The notes beneath the pieces are model-generated. The model did not search any database. It had not been told where the DNA came from and worked only from the letters and a program-made list of their open reading frames with translations. This document shows, one piece after another, positions 1 through 5,741 of a stretch of 9,022 nucleotides of DNA. Location: positions 1 to 9,022 of the forward strand of contig CAMOHN010000036.1 of the NCBI GenBank assembly GCA_946615455.1, written 5' to 3'. The position numbers and the translations under genes are program-made. The stretch is from an uncultured Bacteroidales bacterium (GTDB lineage: Bacteria; Bacteroidota; Bacteroidia; Bacteroidales; Paludibacteraceae). Every line of letters begins with the position of its first letter. Positions within the stretch are counted from its first letter, which is position 1.

Positions 1-891
1 GATTTGGTAGAGGATAGTTTGCGCGAATACGGCGTGTTCGAGTCCTCTGCAGACAACCACGGCACGCTCTGTTTGAGCACCATGCTTTATCGGTCGGAAT
101 CATTCATAGGCACAGCCCCCGATGCCCATTATATCCTTATCCGAACGGAAGAGTTGACCAACGAACACCGCCGCGAAGTGGACCGTTTGGCCCGAGCCAT
201 CTACCTTGCTGACTCATTGGGAGCGGATATCATCACTATCTCATTGGGATACAATCGAATGGACGATATGCATACCGCTTTCACTCTGGACGAACTGGAC
301 GGCACCAGTACTGCCTCGCGAGCGGCAACCAATGTGGCAGGACACAACAGGTTGTTGTGCATAGCCGCCGGCAACGATGGTAGCCGACTTGATTGGGGAC
401 GCGTCACCATACCCGGTGATGCCGATAGTGTACTCACAGTGGGAGCTTGTACAGCGGACTCGGTTCGCTCTCCGTTTTCGGGAACAGGCCCCACAGCCGA
501 TGGCAGACTCAAACCCGACGTGGTGGCACCAGGAAGCAATGTGACCATCTTTGACCCGAGTCTGGGTAGTACGCGAGAAGGCAGCGGGACATCGTTCGCT
601 ACACCCGAGATGGCAGGTATGGTGGCTTGTCTGTGGCAGGCACTGCCTCATCTGAATGCCATGCAACTGCGCCAACTCATACTACAATCCGCTCACCAAC
701 ACAACAACCCCGATAACCAATTGGGATACGGCATTCCCAATGCTTGGACTGCCTATCAGTCGGCACACACAACAACAGCCGTGCAGTCTGCCCGACTGCC
801 GTTGCAAACCGAGAAAATCCTATACCGAGGACGGCTCTACATCGTGCGCAACGGCAGGTGGTATGACCTTAACGGAAGACGGGTTAGGTAA
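1..891 (+). CDS. S8 subtilisin-like serine protease, C-terminal part (N-terminus outside window)
   Basis: The frame is open to the left edge, so the N-terminus, any signal peptide and the catalytic Asp are not visible. Numbered from the TTG at position 4, the catalytic His is H19 in NHGTLCLST, the oxyanion-hole Asn is N124 in AAGNDG, and the nucleophile is S197 in GTSFATPEMAG. These motifs and their spacing are those of the peptidase S8 family, so an active endopeptidase is expected. Blocks such as GTAPDAHY, ADSLGADIITISLGY and KPDVVAPG are typical of the Bacteroidota S8 group. After the catalytic domain (to about residue 255) there is a linker and a short tail, ILYRGRLYIVRNGRWYDLNG, ending at a TAA stop. 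Similar tails end many secreted Bacteroidales proteins and resemble part of a type IX sorting domain, but the tail is too short to call one. A secreted or cell-surface location is inferred. Confidence 0.93.
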   Translation, partial: DLVEDSLREYGVFESSADNHGTLCLSTMLYRSESFIGTAPDAHYILIRTEELTNEHRREVDRLARAIYLADSLGADIITISLGYNRMDDMHTAFTLDELDGTSTASRAATNVAGHNRLLCIAAGNDGSRLDWGRVTIPGDADSVLTVGACTADSVRSPFSGTGPTADGRLKPDVVAPGSNVTIFDPSLGSTREGSGTSFATPEMAGMVACLWQALPHLNAMQLRQLILQSAHQHNNPDNQLGYGIPNAWTAYQSAHTTTAVQSARLPLQTEKILYRGRLYIVRNGRWYDLNGRRVR

Positions 892-913
892 AACACCCGC
901 ACAGATAGACACG

Positions 914-926
914 AAAAAAGGGTAAG
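914..926 (-). terminator. T-run directly after the terminal stem of the SRP RNA
   Basis: Read on the minus strand, the 3' arm CTTACCC (926-920) of the RNA's closing helix is followed at once by six T (919-914). The terminal helix pairs with GGGTAAG at 1016-1010, so the rod-shaped RNA itself could act as the hairpin of an intrinsic terminator. The T-run lies only on the minus-strand side, which is the main argument for the strand of the RNA. No T-run follows the structure on the plus strand. Confidence 0.6.
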
Positions 927-1016
927 CTGACTATATCGCACCGCTACAACCTCCTACCCTTGCTTCGGTCAAGACCTGGGGGAATTCAGAGGGAGCTGGT
1001 CGTATAGGACTTACCC
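920..1016 (-). ncRNA. ffs: Small signal recognition particle RNA (4.5S-like)
   Basis: This is probably the RNA scaffold of the signal recognition particle, which binds Ffh and guides ribosomes making membrane and secreted proteins to FtsY. On the minus strand the 97 nt fold into one long rod. GGGTAAG (1016-1010) pairs with CTTACCC (926-920), then CTATA with TATAG, then CGACC with GGTGCG through a one-base bulge. The apical part reads CCAGGTC, TTGA, CCGAAGCAAGG, and can be aligned with the E. coli helix 8 segment containing CAGGTC, GGAA and AAGCAGCC. The 3' side GGAGGTTGTAGCGGTGC resembles the conserved GGGATGTAGCTGGCAGG of 4.5S RNA. Length, shape, promoter and T-run all fit a small SRP RNA. 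The apical loop is not the usual GGAA, so the family call rests on alignment by eye. The gene is convergent to the protease and divergent from the helicase. Confidence 0.72.
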
Positions 1017-1022
1017 TATGCT

Positions 1023-1049
1023 GACGCTTCCACTTCCGTGAAAAGCGTC
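1023..1049 (-). other. Leader hairpin with GGAA tetraloop at the 5' end of the SRP RNA transcript
   Basis: On the minus strand GACGCTT (1049-1043) pairs perfectly with AAGCGTC (1029-1023). The stem continues with a T-G pair, a bulged T and CAC/GTG, and closes on a GGAA loop. It lies between the predicted promoter and the 5' end of the RNA rod. The predicted start of transcription (about 1043-1047) falls inside the left arm, so the lowest base pairs may not be transcribed. It could be a 5' leader removed during maturation or an extra domain of the RNA. Confidence 0.5.
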
Positions 1050-1050
1050 G

Positions 1051-1081
1051 CAAAAGTACAGCATTTAACCCATAAGACAAA
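1051..1081 (-). promoter_or_regulatory. Bacteroidota-type promoter of the SRP RNA gene
   Basis: On the minus strand, TTTG (1081-1078) is followed by exactly 19 bp and then TACTTTTG (1058-1051). This matches the Bacteroidota primary sigma consensus of TTTG near -33 and TAnnTTTG near -7. The predicted start is about 1045. The -33 box ends only 9 nt before the helicase start codon on the other strand. Confidence 0.7.
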
Positions 1082-1089
1082 CAAAAAAG

Positions 1090-2502
1090 GTGGAAAAATT
1101 CATTTCAGACCAAATCCGCTCGTTTCTGCCTTTCGTTCCCAACGAGCAACAGACAGCTTTGATAGACCAATTGTCCTGCTTCTTAATGGCAAAAGACCGC
1201 CGTAAAGCCTTCTTGCTGAACGGCTATGCCGGTTCGGGAAAAACCTCGGTAACAGCTGCCTTGGTCAAAGCCATGCAGGTCTTGCATCTGCCCGTTGTGC
1301 TATTGGCACCTACAGGACGAGCAGCCAAAGTCATGGCGCACTATGCCGGTGTGCACGCCTATACCATACACAAGTATATATATCGTGCCCAACGAAGCGG
1401 CTTACCAGGTGAAAGCGGGTTCGCGCTATCTGACAACAAAGCGCGCAATACCCTCTTTTTGGTGGATGAGGCCGGCATGATCAGCAATAGTCGGGACAAT
1501 GCCACCTTCGGTTCGGGTAATCTGTTGGAAGACCTGATACGGTTTGTCTATACATCCGACCCGCAACAAGGTAGCACTGACAACAGCAATGCCTTGCTGC
1601 TATTGGGAGATAATGCCCAGTTGCCGCCCGTAGGGCATACCCACTCGCCGGCTTTGGATGCCGATGTGTTGGCTTCGTATAGTTTGTCGCTCACCACGGC
1701 GCGTCTGACCGAAGTAGCCCGACAGGCATTGGACAGCACTGTCTTACAAAATGCCTCCCGCATCCGTCAAACGGGCACAATTGCCTTGCAGGAAGGCAAG
1801 GACTTGCATCTGCTTCAACCACAACAACTGCAAGATACGTTGGAGCAAGCCTACCGCGATGCGGGCATGGCAGAGACTATCATTCTAACCCGCAGCAATC
1901 GGCGAACCAACCTCTATAATCAAGGAGTCAGGGCTGCTATCCTCTTCCGCGAAGATGCATTGAGTGCCGGGGACAGACTGATGGTCAGCCGAAACAATTA
2001 TTTCTGGACGCAGGAATATGCCAACCTCCCTTTCCTTGCCAATGGGGATACCATGGAAGTCACCCGCCTTCGCAACGAGCGAGAGTTGTATGGCTTTCAT
2101 TTTGTCGATGCTTCGCTCCGGCTTTTGGACTATGACTACGATATAGATGCGATGCTATGGTTAGATACGCTAACCACAGCATCGCCTGAAGATAACTATC
2201 GTTTGCAACAGACACTCTACGAGCGAATAGGCGAAGACTGGCCTGAGTTACAGCACAACCGACGTAAGCTCAATGAGCAGATTCGCCAGTCACCCTACTA
2301 TAACGCGCTGCAAGTCCGTTTTGCCTATGCTGTCACTTGTCACAAGGCGCAGGGAGGTCAATGGGACAAGGTTTTTATTGACGCGGGCTTACCCATTGAA
2401 GACCTAAACGCCGACCCTGCCAATATCCGATGGGCTTATACAGCCCTCACCCGTGCCAAACAGACGGTCTATTGGATGCAGTTCCCCAAACGCAATCAAT
2501 GA
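1090..2502 (+). CDS. RecD-like superfamily 1 DNA helicase
   Basis: This is a 470-residue ATP-dependent DNA helicase of the RecD/Pif1-like branch of superfamily 1, expected to act in DNA repair or recombination in the cytoplasm. The motifs appear in order: Walker A GYAGSGKT (45-52), motif Ia APTGRAAKV (73-81), Walker B LVDEAGMIS (124-132), motif III LLGDNAQLPPVG (171-182), an ANGD segment (317-320), motif V/UvrD_C_2-type VTCHKAQGGQWDKVFID (415-431) and motif VI WAYTALTRAK (448-457). All key ATPase residues look intact. It is much shorter than RecD2 proteins because it lacks their long N-terminal region. The start is GTG at 1090, preceded by an A-rich tract, and an in-frame stop (1066-1068) lies 21 bases upstream. 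No RecB or RecC gene is visible, so membership of a RecBCD complex cannot be claimed. The last 7 bp overlap the 3' end of pntB on the opposite strand. Confidence 0.92.
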   Translation: MEKFISDQIRSFLPFVPNEQQTALIDQLSCFLMAKDRRKAFLLNGYAGSGKTSVTAALVKAMQVLHLPVVLLAPTGRAAKVMAHYAGVHAYTIHKYIYRAQRSGLPGESGFALSDNKARNTLFLVDEAGMISNSRDNATFGSGNLLEDLIRFVYTSDPQQGSTDNSNALLLLGDNAQLPPVGHTHSPALDADVLASYSLSLTTARLTEVARQALDSTVLQNASRIRQTGTIALQEGKDLHLLQPQQLQDTLEQAYRDAGMAETIILTRSNRRTNLYNQGVRAAILFREDALSAGDRLMVSRNNYFWTQEYANLPFLANGDTMEVTRLRNERELYGFHFVDASLRLLDYDYDIDAMLWLDTLTTASPEDNYRLQQTLYERIGEDWPELQHNRRKLNEQIRQSPYYNALQVRFAYAVTCHKAQGGQWDKVFIDAGLPIEDLNADPANIRWAYTALTRAKQTVYWMQFPKRNQ

Positions 2503-4061
2503 ATGTCGTTGATGAGTTTCATGAGCGTCTCTTTGGCATCACCAAGGCACAGATAGACACCCTTTTCGCGGGTATAGAGCGGATTCTCTACACCGGCATA
2601 ACCGGGCTTGAGGTCAAAGTTGCAGACAATCACTTCCTTCGCATCAGCTACATTCAATACGGGCATACCATAGATGGGGGTACCTTCGGCTGTGTTGGCG
2701 GCGGGGTTAAGTACATCGTTCGCACCGATAACAACAACGGCATCCACGCTCTTGAAATCGTCGTTGATAGCCTGCATTTCGTAGAGTTTCTCGTAGGGGA
2801 TATCGGCCTCGGCAAGCAGCACATTCATGTGTCCGGGCATACGACCGGCAACGGGGTGAATGGCAAAACGCACTCGAGCACCTTTATACTCCAACTTGTC
2901 TGCCAACTGCTTGACAGCATGTTGAGCTTGTGCCAGAGCCATGCCATAACCCGGAACAATGATTACATCTTTGGCATTGCTCAATACCGAAGCAGGAGTC
3001 TTTTCTTCTTTCTTTTCGGTAGCAACGGGAGCAGCCGTCTGACCTTGTGCCAGTTGAGCACGCAGGCCTGCCACCTCTTTGGTCAATGCCTCGATGGCAT
3101 CCAGTAGTTGTTTTACTTCCATATCGTTGAGTTTTTCTAAAAGTTGTTCAAAATCTGTTGTTTCTGAAAAAACAGTCGGAGCATTCGGATTATTCTGAAT
3201 AGTCGGAACATTCGGAGTACTCGGATTACTCGTTTTCTTTTTTACTACTCCGCCAAGCAGGATGCTCATCAGGCTGCGGTTCATAGCGCGGCACATGATT
3301 TGTGTGAGCAACAAGCCCGATGCACCGACGATACCGCCTACAGCCACAAGGAAGATGTCACCGATAGCCATACCGGCAATCGAACCTGCTACACCCGAGA
3401 GCGAATTCAGCAGCGAAATGGTGATAGGCATGTCGGCTCCGCCCACCCGAATGGCGAACATATAGCCAAAGCCGCTTGTGAGCAATACCGCACCAAGAGC
3501 AATCCATACACTTTGAGCATAGACCGTGCCCAGTACAATGCACACAACTGATAGCACAATCAGACACAGTGTCATGGCGGAGTGGGCGGGATAGACCTTG
3601 GGACGACCGTCAATCACACGAGCCAACTTGCCGGCTGCCACCAGCGAACCGACCAGCGTAATCATGCCTACGGCAATAGCCAAAATGGCTGTGAAGCGGA
3701 CAAAAACAGGGTATTCGGGTTCGGTCGTCATGCCCCACCCCATGTAGGACATCACGCCCACCAGTGCCGAGGCTCCGCCGCCCAAACCGTTAAACAATGC
3801 CACCAACTGCGGCATCTGAATCATTTGAGCACGGGCTGCCATCACACTGCCTATCAAGGCTCCGATGATAATGGCGACATAGATGGTCCACACGGACATC
3901 ACGCCGCTAAACCACACTGTAGCCACCACACCCACCAACATGGCCAATGCCGAGAGGAAATTACCCGCTACAGCGGACTTGACCTTGCTCATCATGGATA
4001 TGCCGGCTATGACGGCCAAGGACAAGAGAATACTCAGTATAATCTGTACAGTCATGGGCAT
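2496..4061 (-). CDS. pntB: Proton-translocating NAD(P) transhydrogenase subunit beta
   Basis: This is the beta subunit of the membrane transhydrogenase, which uses the proton gradient to reduce NADP+ with NADH. Residues 1 to about 275 are strongly hydrophobic (dII, proton channel) and include MPQLVALFNGLGGGASALVG, GGADMPITISLLNSLSG and IMCRAMNRS. Residues 277-360 form a polar linker: a Pro/Asn/Thr repeat, a probable coiled coil (FEQLLEKLNDMEVKQLLDAIEALTKEV by its heptads) and a Lys/Glu/Ala stretch. The C-terminal NADP(H) domain (dIII) shows VPGYGMALAQAQ (about 369-380), IHPVAGRMPGHMNVLLAEA, VIGANDVLNPAA and GYAGVENPLY, nearly as in E. coli. At 521 residues it is about 60 longer than E. coli PntB (462), mostly because of the linker. 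The position of E. coli His91 is Asn here. I chose ATG 4061, whose A is shared with the TGA stop of pntAB. GTG at 4064 is also open, and ATG at 4055 is possible. Confidence 0.96.
   Translation of the reverse strand: MPMTVQIILSILLSLAVIAGISMMSKVKSAVAGNFLSALAMLVGVVATVWFSGVMSVWTIYVAIIIGALIGSVMAARAQMIQMPQLVALFNGLGGGASALVGVMSYMGWGMTTEPEYPVFVRFTAILAIAVGMITLVGSLVAAGKLARVIDGRPKVYPAHSAMTLCLIVLSVVCIVLGTVYAQSVWIALGAVLLTSGFGYMFAIRVGGADMPITISLLNSLSGVAGSIAGMAIGDIFLVAVGGIVGASGLLLTQIMCRAMNRSLMSILLGGVVKKKTSNPSTPNVPTIQNNPNAPTVFSETTDFEQLLEKLNDMEVKQLLDAIEALTKEVAGLRAQLAQGQTAAPVATEKKEEKTPASVLSNAKDVIIVPGYGMALAQAQHAVKQLADKLEYKGARVRFAIHPVAGRMPGHMNVLLAEADIPYEKLYEMQAINDDFKSVDAVVVIGANDVLNPAANTAEGTPIYGMPVLNVADAKEVIVCNFDLKPGYAGVENPLYTREKGVYLCLGDAKETLMKLINDIH
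3174..3216 (-). repeat. 27-bp-period partial tandem repeat in the pntB linker
   Basis: On the plus strand AGTCGGAGCATTCGGA (3174-3189) recurs as AGTCGGAACATTCGGA (3201-3216), with 15 of 16 bases identical and a period of 27 bp, or nine codons. In PntB this gives PNVPTI and PNAPTV, part of a flexible Pro/Asn/Thr segment between the membrane and NADP domains. The period is a multiple of three, so a change in copy number would keep the frame. Confidence 0.7.
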
Positions 4062-4351
4062 CACTTTTTCTTGTTAAACATACGGAGCATGCGGTGGGTG
4101 ATACCGAAGCCTCCGAACACATTGATGGCAGCCAGCACAATGGCCAACATACCGAACACTTGCGCCCATACACCGTCCAAACCGTATGCTAAGCCCGTAG
4201 CGGACAAAGCACCTACAATGGTCACACCCGACAGAGCGTTCATGCCCGACATCAAGGGGGTGTGCAGCAAACTGGGCACATTGCTAATGATAAAATAACC
4301 GACTACGGCACATACCACGAAGACGGCTACAAGGATGAGAGGATGAAGCAT
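4061..4351 (-). CDS. pntAB: NAD(P) transhydrogenase subunit alpha 2 (membrane part)
   Basis: This is a 96-residue membrane protein equal to the C-terminal membrane portion of one-piece PntA, as in split three-subunit transhydrogenases. It has about three hydrophobic segments (near 5-22, 33-57 and 62-85) and a basic end, FNKKK. The segment NVPSLLHTPLMSGMNALSG (24-42) closely matches E. coli PntA NVSHALHTPLMSVTNAISG. His30 within it is a candidate proton-carrying residue of the channel, as has been proposed for the split Thermus enzyme. The ATG at 4351 gives the family's normal length of about 90-110. Its TGA shares an A with the pntB ATG (TGATG), which points to translational coupling and a fixed subunit ratio. 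It lies 78 nt downstream of pntAA, with an inverted repeat in the gap. Confidence 0.95.
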   Translation of the reverse strand: MLHPLILVAVFVVCAVVGYFIISNVPSLLHTPLMSGMNALSGVTIVGALSATGLAYGLDGVWAQVFGMLAIVLAAINVFGGFGITHRMLRMFNKKK

Positions 4352-4371
4352 AGTTATCAGTTAATTGATAA

Positions 4372-4417
4372 ATGATAATGGATAACAGCCACTTTTTTGA
4401 CCATTATCCATTATCAT
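4372..4417 (-). repeat. Perfect 14-bp inverted repeat between pntAA and pntAB
   Basis: ATGATAATGGATAA (4372-4385) and TTATCCATTATCAT (4404-4417) are exact reverse complements around an 18-nt spacer. In the pnt transcript this would be an AT-rich hairpin ending 20 nt before the pntAB ATG. No T-run follows it, so it is unlikely to be a simple terminator. A second small pair, TTATCA (4354-4359) and TGATAA (4366-4371), lies beside it. AT-rich words of this ATTATCCATTATCA kind recur between genes in many Bacteroidales, so it may be a dispersed intergenic repeat. It could also change the stability or translation of the downstream part of the mRNA. Confidence 0.75.
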
Positions 4418-4429
4418 GCATGCGTTAAA

Positions 4430-5587
4430 TTACAATCCCATAGCTTTGCGTGCACCTGCATGCAGCAACTCGCCGTTGGTGCAAACCAGACTCTTGGCAA
4501 TCACCTCGTCTTGCATGTTCAGCTCGATCTTACCGTCCTTGACAAGGTAGGTCACGAGGTTGTACATGTTGTTGGAGAACATCCAAGTGGAAGATGTGGG
4601 CAGCTCGCCCGGAATGTTCTTCACACCGATAAGGGTAACACCGTGTTTCATCTCGATGGTGCCTTTGGGGGTGATGTCGCAGTTACCGCCTTGGTCAATG
4701 GCGATGTCCACGATGACGGAGCCTTTCTTCATTCCCTTGACGGTATCCTCGGTGATGATAACCGGAGCCAATTCGCCCGGAACCAGTACGGAGCAGAAGA
4801 CGATATCCATCTGTTGGATGGTTTCTTTGAGCAGCTCGCGCTCCTTGATGAGTACATCTGCGGGCAGAGCCTTGGCATAGCCGCCTTCGCCCACTGCCAA
4901 CTCGGCAGGCACACCGGTGTCGATAATCTTGGCACCCAGCGATTGGGCGTTCTCGGCTGCCATAGGACGGATGTCGGCAGCATAGGTGATGGCACCCAAA
5001 CGTTTAGCAGTAGCCAGGGCTTGCAAACCGGCAACACCCACACCTATAACCATTACCTTGGCGGCATCAATCTTGCCAACGGCGGTGAACATCTGCGGAA
5101 TGAACGAGGTCATGTGGTCGGCAGCCATGATGATACCCTTGTAACCGGCGCATGTGGACATGCTGGTCAAAGCATCCATAGACTGTGCACGGCTGATACG
5201 AGGAATGCAGTCCAATGTGAATGCAGTCACACCCTGGGCAGTAAGTTTCTTCACCATCTCATGGTTAACGGGTGAAGCGGGGTGAATGAAGGTAATCAGG
5301 TACTGACCCTTGTGCATCAACTCTACCTCATGCTTGCCAAGCTGCTCATTGAACAGGGGCTCCTTCACTTTCAGAATCAGTTCAGCCTGTTGGTAGATGT
5401 CCTCGGCCTTGGCCATCATCTTGGCACCGGCTGCGGCATACTCCTCGTCGTGATAGAGAGCACCGTCTCCGGCATGGTTCTCAACCAGAACGGTGTAACC
5501 GTCCTTCACAAATTTACCTACGGTTTCGGGTGAGCATGCAACGCGATTCTCGCCGTGCATAATCTCTTTTGGGATACCAATAATCAT
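4430..5587 (-). CDS. pntAA: NAD(P) transhydrogenase subunit alpha 1 (NAD(H)-binding)
   Basis: This 385-residue cytoplasmic subunit binds NAD(H) and passes hydride to the NADP site on PntB. It has the AlaDH/PNT architecture. The N-terminal domain starts MIIGIPKEIMHGENRVACSP and includes KVKEP (73-77) and the signature IPRISRAQSMDALTSMS (128-144), whose RAQ-x2-D residues match the active site of PNT alpha. It is followed by a Rossmann domain with MVIGVGVAGLQA (179-190), the ribose-binding acidic residue in YAADIRP (D205), EGGYAKA and GSVIVDIAIDQGGNCD. It ends before any membrane segment, which sits in the separate pntAB. ADP-ribosylating or alanine dehydrogenase activity is ruled out by context: pntAB and pntB follow in the same orientation. 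The start is ATG 5587. It is the first gene of the operon, behind a promoter at 5711-5741 and a structured leader. Confidence 0.96.
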   Translation of the reverse strand: MIIGIPKEIMHGENRVACSPETVGKFVKDGYTVLVENHAGDGALYHDEEYAAAGAKMMAKAEDIYQQAELILKVKEPLFNEQLGKHEVELMHKGQYLITFIHPASPVNHEMVKKLTAQGVTAFTLDCIPRISRAQSMDALTSMSTCAGYKGIIMAADHMTSFIPQMFTAVGKIDAAKVMVIGVGVAGLQALATAKRLGAITYAADIRPMAAENAQSLGAKIIDTGVPAELAVGEGGYAKALPADVLIKERELLKETIQQMDIVFCSVLVPGELAPVIITEDTVKGMKKGSVIVDIAIDQGGNCDITPKGTIEMKHGVTLIGVKNIPGELPTSSTWMFSNNMYNLVTYLVKDGKIELNMQDEVIAKSLVCTNGELLHAGARKAMGL

Positions 5588-5705
5588 AATCGATCAAGTT
5601 GGATTTTTGGGTGACGGAGTCCTTGCTTCTTATTCGCGAACAGGAGGACTCCACAGAACTGTTCTCGAATTAAGGGCTGTTGCCAATGACCAAACACCGA
5701 ACAAC
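5588..5705 (-). promoter_or_regulatory. Long structured 5' leader of the pnt operon
   Basis: From the predicted start (about 5705) to the pntAA ATG there are about 118 nt with no ATG on the minus strand, so no small upstream reading frame with an ATG start. The leader holds the right arm of an inverted repeat (5674-5682), a possible pseudoknot (5616-5670) and 28 unstructured-looking nt before the start codon. There is no clear Shine-Dalgarno site. A leader of this length and density of self-complementarity suggests control at the RNA level. Confidence 0.5.
5616..5670 (-). promoter_or_regulatory. Possible H-type pseudoknot in the pnt leader
   Basis: On the minus strand, stem 1 is ATTCGAGAACAG (5670-5659) with CTGTTCGCGAAT (5643-5632): 11 of 12 pairs, with one A-G mismatch. 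Stem 2 is GGAGTCCT (5652-5645) with AGGACTCC (5623-5616): 8 of 8 pairs. The left arm of stem 2 lies in the loop of stem 1 and its right arm lies downstream, so the two form either a pseudoknot or mutually exclusive hairpins. The connecting loops are TTCTGT (6 nt), C (1 nt) and the A-rich AAGAAGCA (8 nt). A short first loop, almost no middle loop and an A-rich third loop are the usual geometry of a stable H-type pseudoknot. I recognise no known riboswitch class. The ligand, if any, is unknown. Confidence 0.5.
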
Positions 5706-5711
5706 AGCCCA
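5674..5711. repeat. 9-bp inverted repeat across the pnt transcription start
   Basis: GGGCTGTTG (5674-5682) and CAACAGCCC (5703-5711) are perfect reverse complements separated by 20 nt, with arm centres 29 bp apart. The right arm ends on the last base of the -7 box and covers the predicted start site, which suits an operator bound by a dimer. If transcription starts a few bases earlier than predicted, the same repeat would form a 5' hairpin in the leader. Confidence 0.6.
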
Positions 5712-5741
5712 AAAATACAAGCATTTAGATATGCACCAAAT
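5711..5741 (-). promoter_or_regulatory. Bacteroidota-type promoter of the pnt operon
   Basis: On the minus strand, TTTG (5741-5738) is separated by exactly 19 bp from TATTTTTG (5718-5711), a full match to the Bacteroidota -33/-7 consensus and the same spacing as the SRP RNA promoter. The predicted start is about 5705, giving a leader of about 118 nt. Confidence 0.72.

Noticed and set aside
879..900. Small CGGG...CCCG hairpin at the protease stop codon as terminator
   Set aside because: Only about four base pairs, partly inside the coding sequence, and no T-run follows on the plus strand.
4062..4064. GTG start for pntB one codon earlier
   Set aside because: The ATG at 4061 sits in the usual TGATG stop-start overlap and is the better choice. 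The difference is one residue.
3582..4298. Plus-strand open frame of 238 codons, rich in His and Gln, opposite pntB and pntAB
   Set aside because: The composition is what reverse reading of membrane-segment codons gives, and it spans the junction of two real genes on the other strand.
4397..5275. Long plus-strand open frame (292 codons) opposite pntAA
   Set aside because: It lies antisense to a clearly identified gene, encodes a His/Gly/Leu-rich product without recognisable motifs, and reflects the codon bias of pntAA.
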